Notes: generated by a model not told the origin, from the sequence alone. A DNA stretch of 64,000 nucleotides from CAYPAV01 sp964408805 (GCA_964408805.1 CAYPAV010000016.1:48685-112684); one strand, 5' to 3'. Positions 45,856-55,227 are shown, counted from the first letter of the stretch. Numbers and translations are program-made.

Positions 45856-46623
45856 CTACTGAACTTTACCGCCATGGCGGAATATGTGGACGTGGTCGGC
45901 GCTGTAGAGGCGGCTGTCTTCCGCTTCGACCGCCGCCAAAACATGGCCGACGACGATAAGGGCGGTGCGGGTGAGTTTGGCCGCCCGGACCTTCGTGGCG
46001 ATATCCTCCAGCGTGCCGCGAAGGATCAATTCGTCCGGCCAGCTCACCCGGTAGAGAACCGCCACAGGGCAGTCGCCGCCGTAATGCGGCGTCAGGCTGT
46101 CCACGACATGGCGCATATTCCGTACCGAAAGATGGATGGCGAGGGTGGCACCGCTCTTGCCGAGTTCGGCCAATTCCTCACCCGGCGGCATCGCCGAGGC
46201 TTTCATTGCCGTTCGTGTCAGAATAACGGTCTGACTGATGCCGGGGGCCGTCAACTCCGTCTTCAACGCCGCCGCCGCGGCGGCATAGGCCGGGACGCCG
46301 GGGGTGATGTCGTAGTCGATGCCGAGCGCATCGAGCCGCCGCATCTGTTCGGCAATGGCGCCATAGAGTGAAGGGTCCCCCGAATGCACGCGAGCGACGT
46401 CGTGACCCGCTTTTTCGGCGGATTCCATCTCGGTGATGATCTCGTCGAGGGTCATCGACGCGGTGTCGAGCGTTCGCGCCGCGGGCGGCGCAAGTTCTAC
46501 AACCGCCGGCGAGACAAGGGACCCGGCATAAAGGCAAACCGGGCAAGCTTCGATCAGACGACGGCCGCGGAGGGTCAGAAGTTCCGGATCCCCGGGTCCG
46601 GCCCCGATGAAATGCACGGTCAC
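45856..46623 (-). CDS. cobM: (Cobalt-)precorrin-4 C11-methyltransferase (CobM/CbiF)
   Basis: SAM-dependent C11 methylation during corrin synthesis. The 255 residues show GAGPGDPELLTLRGRRLIE, HSGDPSLYGAIAEQ, TPGVPAYAAAAAAL and LYRVSWPDELILRGTL (motif family of class III tetrapyrrole methyltransferases). The start is a GTG at 46623 that overlaps the TGA of the upstream fusion gene (GTGA, 46620-46623). Last gene of the cbiX operon, convergent with the caspase-like gene. Confidence 0.93.
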   Translation of the reverse strand: MTVHFIGAGPGDPELLTLRGRRLIEACPVCLYAGSLVSPAVVELAPPAARTLDTASMTLDEIITEMESAEKAGHDVARVHSGDPSLYGAIAEQMRRLDALGIDYDITPGVPAYAAAAAALKTELTAPGISQTVILTRTAMKASAMPPGEELAELGKSGATLAIHLSVRNMRHVVDSLTPHYGGDCPVAVLYRVSWPDELILRGTLEDIATKVRAAKLTRTALIVVGHVLAAVEAEDSRLYSADHVHIFRHGGKVQ

Positions 46624-48431
46624 GATTGCGCCGCCTTGGTCGCTTTCTTGCCGGCATATCCGCGCGGCGTATAGACCCACGCCCCGCCGCTTCGCCGTTC
46701 CACCCGCCGGGTCTCGGACGACCCGATGAGAACCAGCGTCAGCATATCGACCGCCTCCGCCGAGAGGTCCTTGAGATCGACGACCGAGACCTGCTCCCCC
46801 TCGCGGCCGAGATTTCGCGCCAACACCACCGGCGTGTCGGCCGGCCGATGGCACAGCAGGATGTCCCGGGCGAGGCCGAGCTGCCGAGTCCGGCGGCGGG
46901 AGACCGGATTATAGATGGCAACGACGAAATCGCCCTCGGCCGCCGCCCTCAGCCGTTGCTCGATCACTTCCCAGGGCGTCATCAGATCAGAGAGCGAAAT
47001 GGTGCAGAAATCATGGCCGAGCGGCGCCCCGATCCGGGCCGCCGCCGTCTGCATCGCGGAGACGCCGGGCGCCGCCATGACCTCGATCCGCCGCCAATCC
47101 GCCCGAACCGGACTATCGAGCATTTCGAAGACCAATGTCGCGAGCGCATAGATCCCCGCATCGCCTGAAGATATTAATGCGACCCGTCGTCCCGACGCCG
47201 CGAGATCGAGCGCGGCACGCACGCGCGCTTCCTCTTCTCCCAACTCGTAACGATGCAGTTTCTTGCCGGCAACCGCATCGCCCAGCAGATCCAGGTAAAG
47301 CCGATAACCGACGATATCGTCCGCCTCCGAAACCAGACGGGAAACCTCCGGCGTCCGCATTTCCGCCGCCCCCGGCCCAATCCCGACAACCGATAGACGA
47401 CCTCGCGCCATCCCCGGTGTCGATCCATCGAAGATGTCCCCGCTTCGTGCGACGGCGCAGGTCACGCGGCGGCTTTTTCGTTTCGGCACGATCAAGGCGG
47501 CATCGGCACCCGCAGCGGCAAGGGCGGCGCCTTCGGCGACGCCGTGACAGCCGACCTCCCGGAACACGAGCGCAGAAGGGTTCAGGAGGCGCGGCGTCTC
47601 GCGTTCCAATACCTCGCCGCTGAAATACCGAAGCGGCGCGCCCAACGCCCCGGCAACGGCTTCGACCGCGGGCTCGTCCATCTTCAAATCGATGGAATAG
47701 ACCCCGGCAACTGCTTCGGCCGGCAAGTCGGCATCAGCGAGCGTCTCGCGGACCAACGCCACCGCCTCGTCGGCGGAGGCATCCCGCTCGCAGCCGATCC
47801 CGATTGCAAGATTTCGGCGATGATAGACGAGGCTCGACGGCCCGCCCGCAACCCGGCTGTCGGTCACGCGGATCGTCAGCGCGCCAGCCGCGTCGAACGG
47901 CAAGCGCGAGTCCGAGAGCCAAGCGGCTTCGCCCTCGAGCGAAACTCTTTCGCCCGCGAGAAGCGCCGCCATGAACGGTTTGGCATCCAGCGGATTGACG
48001 AGAGCCCAGCCGGCCGGCGGCTCGTCGAGCGCCACTCCAAAGCGGAGATCGCCCGCCGTCGTTACTGCGGCTACGCCGCCAAGGTTCTTGGCGATCCGGC
48101 GCGCCATGTCATTCGCCCCGTGATGACCGCCCAGCAAGGGCACCACCGAGGTCCCATCCTCCGCGACCGCAAGCACGGGCGGCTCCATCCGCTTATCCGC
48201 GAGGATCGGCGCCAGTGTCCGGATCAAGATTCCAGCCGCGCACACGCCAATGATCGGTCGATCCAGGAGGAAAAGCGATTGGAGATGCGCCGCCGTCTCG
48301 GGAAAAGCGATATCGCAATCCGATACCCGGTCCGCCAGGCCGTGAATCTCTCCCTCCCCCAATGCCGAGGCCACCGCCCGCGCCGTCGCGAGCGCGCTCT
48401 CGGCAAGGACGATGATCGCGGGGCGATTCAT
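46620..48431 (-). CDS. cobJ: Fusion: cobalt-precorrin-5A hydrolase (CbiG) + C17-methyltransferase (CobJ/CbiH)
   Basis: A 603-residue bifunctional protein. Residues 1-343 are CbiG, with the N-terminal domain (VCAAGILIRTLAPIL, PLLGGHHGANDMARRIA) and the CobE/CbiG C-terminal domain (IGIGCERDASADEAV, VGCHGVAEGAALAAAG, PKRKSRRVTCAVAR). Residues 344-603 are CobJ/CbiH (VVGIGPGAAEMRTPEV, SSGDAGIYALA, IYNPVSRRRTRQL). It thus joins ring contraction (C17 methylation) to removal of the extruded two-carbon fragment as acetaldehyde in the oxygen-independent route. The ATG at 48431 overlaps the cobI stop (ATGA). Confidence 0.92.
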   Translation of the reverse strand: MNRPAIIVLAESALATARAVASALGEGEIHGLADRVSDCDIAFPETAAHLQSLFLLDRPIIGVCAAGILIRTLAPILADKRMEPPVLAVAEDGTSVVPLLGGHHGANDMARRIAKNLGGVAAVTTAGDLRFGVALDEPPAGWALVNPLDAKPFMAALLAGERVSLEGEAAWLSDSRLPFDAAGALTIRVTDSRVAGGPSSLVYHRRNLAIGIGCERDASADEAVALVRETLADADLPAEAVAGVYSIDLKMDEPAVEAVAGALGAPLRYFSGEVLERETPRLLNPSALVFREVGCHGVAEGAALAAAGADAALIVPKRKSRRVTCAVARSGDIFDGSTPGMARGRLSVVGIGPGAAEMRTPEVSRLVSEADDIVGYRLYLDLLGDAVAGKKLHRYELGEEEARVRAALDLAASGRRVALISSGDAGIYALATLVFEMLDSPVRADWRRIEVMAAPGVSAMQTAAARIGAPLGHDFCTISLSDLMTPWEVIEQRLRAAAEGDFVVAIYNPVSRRRTRQLGLARDILLCHRPADTPVVLARNLGREGEQVSVVDLKDLSAEAVDMLTLVLIGSSETRRVERRSGGAWVYTPRGYAGKKATKAAQS

Positions 48432-49135
48432 AGCCGCCATGCCTCGCCCCGCGAGTGCAATAAGATCATCGAGAAATAGGGGGCGGCATCGACGCCGACA
48501 TCCGCCAACGGCAAAATGCGCTGGTTCGCCATCGTCGCGTGTTCGACATAGCGGGCCCGGCCGGACAGGTTCAAATCGTCCAGCAAATCTCGAACTCGCG
48601 GGAAATGGCGCCCGACCTTGATGATCGCCGCCGCATCCGAAGCTTCCAAACGGCGACGGATATCGTCCGACGGAAGCGGCGCGGGAATGACCGTGAGCAC
48701 ATCGTTTTTCGCCACCAGCGGCGCGCCCAACACCGCCGCACATGCCATCGGCGAGGAAACGCCCGGCACCACCTCGACCGGAAACGCCCCGGCCATACGG
48801 CCGAAGAGATACATGAACGACCCATAAAAGAACGGGTCGCCCTCGCACAACACTACTACATCCCGACCGTTCTTTAGGTGTTCGCCGATCGACACGGCCG
48901 CCTGGTCGTAGATCTCATCCAACGGGAAGGTTCCGCCGTCGATCGGCATGCGGATCGCGATCTCCTCGGTGCCGGAGGGGATGTGGTCGGCAACGATCGA
49001 TCGAGCCAGGCTCTCCCCCGTCTCCGGCGCGGGATAGGCAATGACAGGCGCCGCTTTCAGCAAGCGCAACGCCTTGACGGTGATCAACTCGGGATCGCCG
49101 GGCCCAACGCCGAGACCATGGAGTGTCCCCGTCAT
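48428..49135 (-). CDS. cobI: (Cobalt-)precorrin-2 C20-methyltransferase (CobI/CbiL)
   Basis: SAM-dependent C20 methylation. The 235 residues contain GLGVGPGDPELITVKALRLL, the loop CEGDPFFYGSFMYLFGRM, VVPGVSSPMACAAVLG, and IIKVGRHFPRVRDLL. The ATG at 49135 overlaps the cobL stop (ATGA). Whether it acts on metal-free or cobalt-containing substrate cannot be read from the motifs; the neighbouring CbiX and CbiG suggest the cobalt form. Confidence 0.93.
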   Translation of the reverse strand: MTGTLHGLGVGPGDPELITVKALRLLKAAPVIAYPAPETGESLARSIVADHIPSGTEEIAIRMPIDGGTFPLDEIYDQAAVSIGEHLKNGRDVVVLCEGDPFFYGSFMYLFGRMAGAFPVEVVPGVSSPMACAAVLGAPLVAKNDVLTVIPAPLPSDDIRRRLEASDAAAIIKVGRHFPRVRDLLDDLNLSGRARYVEHATMANQRILPLADVGVDAAPYFSMILLHSRGEAWRL

Positions 49136-50340
49136 GGTTTGACGCCGACATATTGAGTGACCGGGTACTGCGGCCGCCACATACGATAGGACCCCATGGG
49201 TTCGGCGCGCGAGATCGCAATGCGGCGAAGGTCGCCGCCCTGTTCGTCACACCAATCGAGAAGCGCCCTCTCGCCCTCCACGGTGACCGCGTTGGCGACC
49301 AAACGCCCGCCGGACGGCAGCGCCTCCCAACAAGCCGGCAGCATGGCCTCGTCGGAAAGGCCGCCGCCGATAAAGACGGCATCCGGCGCCTCCAAGGACA
49401 CGAACGCCGCCGGTGCCTCGCCGTCGACGACATCCAGCTTCGGCGCGCCAAGGGCGGCCGCGTTGTCCGCGATCAGCCCCAGACGCACCGCCCGTCGCTC
49501 GATCGCAATGGCGCGATTGCGCGGATCGACGCGCATCCATTCGATTCCGATCGACCCGGAACCCGCACCGACATCCCAAAGCAGTTCCCCCGCCGCCGGT
49601 GCCAGCGCGGAAAGCGTCACGCCACGGATTTCTTGTTTCGTCAACTGTCCGTCGTGATTGAAGGCCGCGTCGGGAAGTCCCGGCAGGCGAGTTCGGCGCG
49701 GCGTTCCCTTATCGGCAACGCAGGTCACCGCGACCGTGTTGAAATCCGCCGCTGGTTCCGTTCGCCAATCCCTGGCGGTCCCGTCGACTCGGCCCTCTTT
49801 CGGCCCATCCATGTGTTCCAAGACCGTCATCGGACTAGCCCCGTATCCGGCATCGCAAAGGGTGGCGGCGATCTTGGTGGGCGCGTTGCCATCTTCGGCA
49901 AGGATCAGGAGTTTCGCCTTCGGCTGCACGTAAGCGCGGAGCAGGTCCAGCGGCCGGCCATGCAGGGTCAGACAGTCGACCTCCGCCATGCTCCAACCGA
50001 GGCGCGCGCACGCCAAGGCGAAGGCGGAGAGGCTGGGGATGATGGTCGTCTCGTCGATCGGCAGCAATCGCGCCAAGGTCACGCCGATGCCGAAATGCAT
50101 CGGATCGCCGGTCGCGAGAACGCAGACCTTTCGCCCGCGATGCGCCTCGATTTGCGGGATCAGCGCCAGTAGCGGCTTGGGCCAGGTCATGGTTTCCCGA
50201 CCCTTCAACGGAATCATCTCGAGGTGGCGGTCGCCGCCGACTAGGACATCGGCCCCATCGATCAGCGCCTTCGCCGCGGGCGTCAAACCGTCGAGCCCAT
50301 CTTCGCCGATGCCGACGATGGAGAGCCATTTATCCGTCAT
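49132..50340 (-). CDS. cobL: Precorrin-6Y C5,15-methyltransferase, decarboxylating (CobL/CbiET)
   Basis: A 402-residue fusion of a CbiE-like methyltransferase (about 1-205; IVGIGEDGLDGLTPAAK, LATGDPMHFGIG, SAFALACARLGW) and a CbiT-like class I methyltransferase (about 210-402; DVGAGSGSIGIEWMR). It methylates C5 and C15 and removes the acetate carboxyl at C12. The ATG at 50340 overlaps the cobH stop (ATGA). Confidence 0.94.
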   Translation of the reverse strand: MTDKWLSIVGIGEDGLDGLTPAAKALIDGADVLVGGDRHLEMIPLKGRETMTWPKPLLALIPQIEAHRGRKVCVLATGDPMHFGIGVTLARLLPIDETTIIPSLSAFALACARLGWSMAEVDCLTLHGRPLDLLRAYVQPKAKLLILAEDGNAPTKIAATLCDAGYGASPMTVLEHMDGPKEGRVDGTARDWRTEPAADFNTVAVTCVADKGTPRRTRLPGLPDAAFNHDGQLTKQEIRGVTLSALAPAAGELLWDVGAGSGSIGIEWMRVDPRNRAIAIERRAVRLGLIADNAAALGAPKLDVVDGEAPAAFVSLEAPDAVFIGGGLSDEAMLPACWEALPSGGRLVANAVTVEGERALLDWCDEQGGDLRRIAISRAEPMGSYRMWRPQYPVTQYVGVKP

Positions 50341-50972
50341 GATGCGGCTTCCTTCAGCGCGTTAATAGCGGCGGCGGCCATGGCGCTGCCGCCGCGACGA
50401 CCGCGAAGGGTCAGATACGGGATTCCGTGTTGGCCCGAGGCCAAGGCGTCCTTCGATTCCGCCGCCCCCACGAACCCGACGGGAAACGCCATGATCGCGG
50501 CCGGACGCACGGTCCCCTCGGCAATCATCTCGAGCAATCGAAAAAGCGCCGTCGGCGCGTTCCCGATGGCGATGACGGCACCGTCGAGTTGGCTCGCCAG
50601 TACATCGAACCCGGCGGCCGAGCGCGTCGTCTCCGCCTTTTCCGCATAAGCCTTGGTGGCCGGGTTCGCCAATCCGCAGAGCACCGGATTGTCGGTCGGC
50701 AACCTAGTCTTGATGATCCCTTCGGCGACCATTCGGCTATCGGCGATTACCGGTTTTCCGTCTGCCAGCGCGGCCCATGCCGCCGCCGCGACCCGGTCGT
50801 CCCAGGCAAGGTCCGAAGCAATGTCCGGCATGCCGCAGGCATGGACCACGCGAAGCGCCAGGGCCGCGATATCGTCCGGCAAGTTCGAGAGATCGGTCTC
50901 CCGCCGAACAATGGAGAACGATCGGCGGTATATCTCGTCGGGATCCTTCAGATAGGCCGCCATATCCGTCAA
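50337..50972 (-). CDS. cobH: Precorrin-8X methylmutase (CobH/CbiC)
   Basis: Moves the C11 methyl group to C12, giving (hydrogeno/cob)yrinate. The 211 residues include the catalytic histidine region RVVHACGMPDIASDLAW, the glycine-rich substrate loop, and AIGNAPTALFRLLEM and MAFPVGFVGAAESKDAL. The start is probably a TTG at 50972 that overlaps the cbiX stop (TTGA); the ATG at 50963 is the alternative. Confidence 0.92.
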   Translation of the reverse strand: MTDMAAYLKDPDEIYRRSFSIVRRETDLSNLPDDIAALALRVVHACGMPDIASDLAWDDRVAAAAWAALADGKPVIADSRMVAEGIIKTRLPTDNPVLCGLANPATKAYAEKAETTRSAAGFDVLASQLDGAVIAIGNAPTALFRLLEMIAEGTVRPAAIMAFPVGFVGAAESKDALASGQHGIPYLTLRGRRGGSAMAAAAINALKEAAS

Positions 50973-52027
50973 TCGCCCGAAGACGGCGTCTTCATGCTGA
51001 CGGGCCCATGCGGGTGATCGGCGTGCGGATAAGGATGATGTCCGTGGTCATCGCCGTGGTTGTGCCCTTGGCCGTGCGCATGTTCGTGGCCGTGATCGTG
51101 TCCATGCCCATGATCGTGATGATGATCGTGGCCCGCCGCTTGATCCTCGTCAGTGCCGATGCCTTCGACATGATGGTGGTGGCTTTCCTGATGCAGGCCG
51201 ACCTCGTCCTCGAAGCCCAAGACCTGGTCGCGGTACTTGCACATCTGGCAGTTCATGTTGTTGTGGCCCTCGAGGATCTCCTGCACGCGGTCGATGAAAG
51301 TCTCCACGACCAGGGGCTGGGCGTTCAGATAGGGCGCCTTGACGAACTGGATCTCCGGATGACGCGCCGCGACGACATCGGTGTAGTCGTAAATGCGCCG
51401 AACCAGGACACCGGTGAAGAGAAAATACGGGAAGACGATGATGCGGCGATAACCGAGTTTGGCCGCGTGCTCCAAGCCGGGCTCGACGAGCGGAAACGTC
51501 ACCCCGGAATAGCAGGTCTCTCCCCAGCCGAAACCAAACCCTTCCCACAGCATGCGCGAGACCTTGCTGATGTTGGAATTGGCGTCGGGATCGGAGGCGC
51601 CGCGGCCGACCGTCATCAACAAGGTTTCCTCCGGCGGCACATCGCCGTCCGCCGCATCAATCGCCTGCTGCACGCAGGCACCGGCGGCACGGATCATCTT
51701 AGGATCGATGCCCAATTCCCGCCCATAGGCGATCGTGAGCTCGGGGATACCGGCCGCGTATGTATTGAGCACCGAGGGAATATCGTTCTTCACATGCCCG
51801 GCCGCGAACAGCATTCCCGGCAAGGCGAGAATGTTGGCGGCACCGCGCTCTCGGAGGGCGTCGAGGCCCGTACGAATGACCGGACGGGCGAATTCCAGAA
51901 ACCCGTGCTCGACGTCGTATTCGGGCATCAATTTACGAACCGCCTCGGCCAGTTCGCCGAATTCACGAACGGCGCCCGCGTCCCTGCTGCCGTGACCGCA
52001 CAGCATTATTCCTATTTTTTCCGTCAT
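50969..52027 (-). CDS. cbiX: Sirohydrochlorin cobaltochelatase CbiX (long form) with histidine-rich tail
   Basis: Inserts Co(II) into sirohydrochlorin at the start of the early-cobalt route. The 352 residues have two chelatase half-domains (MLCGHGSRDAGAV, LPGMLFAAGHVKNDIP, VGRGASDPDANSN, PYFLFTGVLVRRIYDY), then MNCQMCKYRDQ, a Cys-x2-Cys site linked to an Fe-S cluster in long CbiX proteins, then a tail of about 60 residues with roughly two dozen histidines for metal storage or delivery. The ATG at 52027 heads the six-gene operon. It diverges from cbiB. Confidence 0.92.
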   Translation of the reverse strand: MTEKIGIMLCGHGSRDAGAVREFGELAEAVRKLMPEYDVEHGFLEFARPVIRTGLDALRERGAANILALPGMLFAAGHVKNDIPSVLNTYAAGIPELTIAYGRELGIDPKMIRAAGACVQQAIDAADGDVPPEETLLMTVGRGASDPDANSNISKVSRMLWEGFGFGWGETCYSGVTFPLVEPGLEHAAKLGYRRIIVFPYFLFTGVLVRRIYDYTDVVAARHPEIQFVKAPYLNAQPLVVETFIDRVQEILEGHNNMNCQMCKYRDQVLGFEDEVGLHQESHHHHVEGIGTDEDQAAGHDHHHDHGHGHDHGHEHAHGQGHNHGDDHGHHPYPHADHPHGPVSMKTPSSGD

Positions 52028-52134
52028 GGGTTCCCCGTTGGCTCGAAGTTGCTCGCCCCGCGACCGGCACTTTTCTTCGTCCAATCGCCGGCATTGTAAT
52101 TGACCCCCCGAAGGAGGGCACGCACCATTCGAAA

Positions 52135-53124
52135 ATGTTGATCCCGAACATGTATGGTGCGCCGGCAGGTATCGGTCCCGCCCTTGTCCTGCTGGCGGCG
52201 CTGATCCTCGACGCCGCCTTTGGTGATCCCGCATGGCTCTATCGGCGATTGCCGCATCCGGTCGCCTTGCTCGGCCGTCTGATCGGCGGCATCGAAAGGG
52301 CTCTCTATCCAAAAAGCAGCATCGCCGGAAGATCGAGAGGCGTTCTTTTGGTCGCTTTGATTGTCGCGGTCGCGGCGGGGATCGGATGGGCGATCGGCGC
52401 CGGCTTGCGCTCGGCGGATGGAATTTGGGCCTGGTTTTTGGAAGCCATCCTGGTAAGCACGCTCCTCGCCTTTCGCGGACTTTACATTCACGTGGCGGCT
52501 GTCGCCGGCAGCTTGGCGGAGGGGCTCGACGCCGGGCGCCGGGCGGTCCGGGAGATCGTGGGACGTGATCCCGAAAGCCTGGATGAGGGCGGGGTCGGCC
52601 GGGCGGCGGTCGAATCCTTGGCCGAGAACTTTTCCGATGGCGTCGTGGCTCCTGTCTTTTGGTACCTTCTCTTGGGGTTGCCCGGACTTTTCGCCTACAA
52701 GGCGATAAACACGCTCGACAGCATGGTGGGGCACCGGAACGAACGATATCGGCAATTCGGCTGGGCGGCGGCGAAACTCGACGACTTGGTCAATCTGCCC
52801 GCCTCGCGGCTGACGGGGGCGATCTTCATCGGCACCGCATTGATCCTGCCCAATGCTTCCGCGTCGCGGTCTTTTCGGGCGGTTCTGCGGGATGCCTCGC
52901 GCCACCGCTCGCCGAACGCCGGTTGGTGCGAGGCGGCAGTGGCGGGTGCCCTCGATCTGGCGCTTGGCGGACCGCGGATTTATCAAGGCGAGAGGGTCGA
53001 GGATGCCTGGATGGGCGACGGTGACAAGACCGTCGGTCCGGCCGACATCCGGCGCGCCCTTCGTCTCTATATAGCGGCGGGGGCGATCTCCTTCGCCTTG
53101 ATCGCCGCCTCGACCGCGATCTAG
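52135..53124 (+). CDS. cobD: Adenosylcobinamide-phosphate synthase (CbiB/CobD)
   Basis: Membrane enzyme that attaches aminopropanol (phosphate) to adenosylcobyrate. The 329 residues have about five hydrophobic segments and LLAALILDAAFGDPAWLYRRLPHPV (split), NFSDGVVAPVFWYLLLGLPG and YKAINTLDSMVGHRNERY, the family signature. It is divergent from cbiX (107-base gap) and convergent with cobQ (1-base gap). An ATG at 52150 could also serve. Confidence 0.93.
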   Translation: MLIPNMYGAPAGIGPALVLLAALILDAAFGDPAWLYRRLPHPVALLGRLIGGIERALYPKSSIAGRSRGVLLVALIVAVAAGIGWAIGAGLRSADGIWAWFLEAILVSTLLAFRGLYIHVAAVAGSLAEGLDAGRRAVREIVGRDPESLDEGGVGRAAVESLAENFSDGVVAPVFWYLLLGLPGLFAYKAINTLDSMVGHRNERYRQFGWAAAKLDDLVNLPASRLTGAIFIGTALILPNASASRSFRAVLRDASRHRSPNAGWCEAAVAGALDLALGGPRIYQGERVEDAWMGDGDKTVGPADIRRALRLYIAAGAISFALIAASTAI

Positions 53125-53125
53125 A

Positions 53126-54592
53126 TCAGGCGCCATTCGCCACCTCCAGCAACCGATCCAAACTCAAATGCCGTTCGCAATGAGCCGCCAGGGTATCGAG
53201 CGCCGCATCGGTTTCGCGCTCGTAGTTCAGTCCGCTCCGGCAGCGGTCTTTGAGCTTTGACAAAAATGCGTGGCGAAACGCATCCGCCGCGAACAGGCCG
53301 TGCACGTAACAGCCTCTTGCCGACCCATCCGGCGAGACCGCGCCGTCGGGGCCGTCGTCGAGGTTCAACATCGGTCGATCCGTCGCCGGCCCCGTCGTCC
53401 TGCCCATGCGCATCTCGAAGCCCCTTATATCGAGACCACTCGCGGCGTCGCACCCTTTGACCCGCGCCAGGCGTTTCTCGTCGGAGATGACCGTCTCGAT
53501 ATCCAGCAGACCGAGGCCCGCTTCCTCGGCGGGATCCCCTTCGATGCCGTCCGGATCGCGTACCCGGCGACCCAGCATCTGATACCCGCCGCAAAGACCA
53601 AGAACCTTACCGCCGCGCCGAATATGGGCGGCGATATCGATATCCCAGCCTTGCGATTTCAGGAAACGAAGGTCGCCGATGGTCGATTTGGAGCCCGGCA
53701 GCAAAATCAGGTCGGCATTGCCGGGTAGCGCCTCGCCCTCCCGCACCATGACGACGTCCACGTCGGGCTCGGCGGCCAAAGGATCGATATCGTCAAAATT
53801 GGCGATACGCGAGATCACCGGAACGGTGATCCGGATGGGAGCCTCCGGCCGCCGCGTATAGGCCTCGACGCCGAGCGCGTCTTCCGCCGGCAATCTCGCC
53901 ACCCCGGCGAGATGCGGCAGAACGCCAAAACACTCAAGGCCGGTATGCGCCTTGATGGCGTCCAATCCCGAATCGAACAACGAAACATCACCGCGAAACT
54001 TGTTGACGACATAGCCTTGCAGAGATCGGCGCTCGTCCTCACTCAATACGGCGTGGGTGCCGACGATATTGGCGATCACGCCGCCCCGCTCGATATCGGC
54101 GACCAGCACGACCGGTGTTCCGGCCGCCAAGGCAAACCCCATATTGGCGACATCGCCCTCTCGGAGATTAATTTCGGCCGGGCTGCCCGCCCCCTCGATG
54201 ACGACGAGATCGCATTCCGCGCGAAGGCGCGCATAGCTTTCCAAAATGATCGGCAGAAGCTCGGGCTTGAGGTCATAATAGTCCCGCGCCTTGACGTTCT
54301 TCCACACCCGGCCCCTCACCACGACCTGCGAACCGACATCGGTCTGAGGCTTTAAAAGGACCGGGTTCATGTCGACGGACGGCGCGACGCCGCAGGCGCG
54401 GGCCTGCAGTGCCTGCGCCCGCCCGATCTCGCCGCACTCACCCGCCACGGCCGCGTTATTGGACATGTTCTGCGGTTTGAACGGCCGAACCGTCAGCCCG
54501 CGCTTGGCATAGGCGCGGCAAAGCCCGGCGACGACGGTCGATTTCCCGACATCGGAGCCCGTTCCCTGCACCATGATCGCGGCAGCGGTCAA
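53126..54592 (-). CDS. cobQ: Cobyric acid synthase (CobQ/CbiP)
   Basis: Amidates side chains b, d, e and g of adenosylcobyrinate a,c-diamide. The 488 residues carry IMVQGTGSDVGKSTVVAGLCR (split) and the class I glutaminase domain with the nucleophile cysteine in LGLCGGYQMLG and a C-terminal histidine in CYVHGLF. The start is a TTG at 54592 that overlaps the cobO stop (TTGA); the family begins here, so the internal ATG at 54574 is less likely. Confidence 0.94.
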   Translation of the reverse strand: MTAAAIMVQGTGSDVGKSTVVAGLCRAYAKRGLTVRPFKPQNMSNNAAVAGECGEIGRAQALQARACGVAPSVDMNPVLLKPQTDVGSQVVVRGRVWKNVKARDYYDLKPELLPIILESYARLRAECDLVVIEGAGSPAEINLREGDVANMGFALAAGTPVVLVADIERGGVIANIVGTHAVLSEDERRSLQGYVVNKFRGDVSLFDSGLDAIKAHTGLECFGVLPHLAGVARLPAEDALGVEAYTRRPEAPIRITVPVISRIANFDDIDPLAAEPDVDVVMVREGEALPGNADLILLPGSKSTIGDLRFLKSQGWDIDIAAHIRRGGKVLGLCGGYQMLGRRVRDPDGIEGDPAEEAGLGLLDIETVISDEKRLARVKGCDAASGLDIRGFEMRMGRTTGPATDRPMLNLDDGPDGAVSPDGSARGCYVHGLFAADAFRHAFLSKLKDRCRSGLNYERETDAALDTLAAHCERHLSLDRLLEVANGA

Positions 54593-55227
54593 AATTCGAT
54601 GCCTTTCTGCGCCTTAACGCCGGCCCGGAAGGGGTGCTTGACCATGGTCATTTCAGTGACCAGATCGGCCAGTTCGATCAAGGGCTCCTTGGCGTTCCGC
54701 CCGGTCACGACGACATGCAGGTTCTCGGGTCGGCCGCTCAAGATCGCCAACACCTCATCGATCGGCAGATAGTCGTAGCGCAAGACAATATTCAGCTCGT
54801 CCAGGATCACGAGATCAAACTCCGGATTGTCGCCGCGACAGGCCTCGATCATCTCCTTGGATGTCTCCCAGGCAGCCTCGGCCGCCGCGATGTCGCGGGC
54901 CCGATCCTGGGTTTCCCAGGTGAAGCCCTCGCCCATCGTGCGGATGGTGACTTGGTCGGGAAATTTCTCGAGAACGCCCCGCTCGCCGGTCTGCCATTTG
55001 CCTTTGACGTATTGGACGACACCAACCTTCATACCGTTGCCGATTGCACGCACGGCCAAACCGAACGCCGCGGTCGACTTGCCCTTGCCCTTGCCGGTGT
55101 GAACGATCAGGAGGCCTTTTTCGATCGTCTTCGTGGCCAGCATGCGGTCCCGCGCCTGTTTGCGGTTTCGGGCCTTTTCATTGGCGCGCTGGTTGATGTC
55201 GTCTTCGCTTCGATCGGGATCACTCAT
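54589..55227 (-). CDS. cobO: Corrinoid adenosyltransferase (CobO/CobA type)
   Basis: Transfers the adenosyl group of ATP to Co(I) corrinoid. The 212 residues have the P-loop HTGKGKGKSTAAFGLAVRA, VQYVKGKWQTGE, LVILDELNIVLRYDYLP and VVTGRNAKEPLIELADLVTEM (split), with a charged N-terminal extension of about 35 residues. The ATG at 55227 overlaps the cobN stop (ATGA). Confidence 0.95.
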   Translation of the reverse strand: MSDPDRSEDDINQRANEKARNRKQARDRMLATKTIEKGLLIVHTGKGKGKSTAAFGLAVRAIGNGMKVGVVQYVKGKWQTGERGVLEKFPDQVTIRTMGEGFTWETQDRARDIAAAEAAWETSKEMIEACRGDNPEFDLVILDELNIVLRYDYLPIDEVLAILSGRPENLHVVVTGRNAKEPLIELADLVTEMTMVKHPFRAGVKAQKGIEF

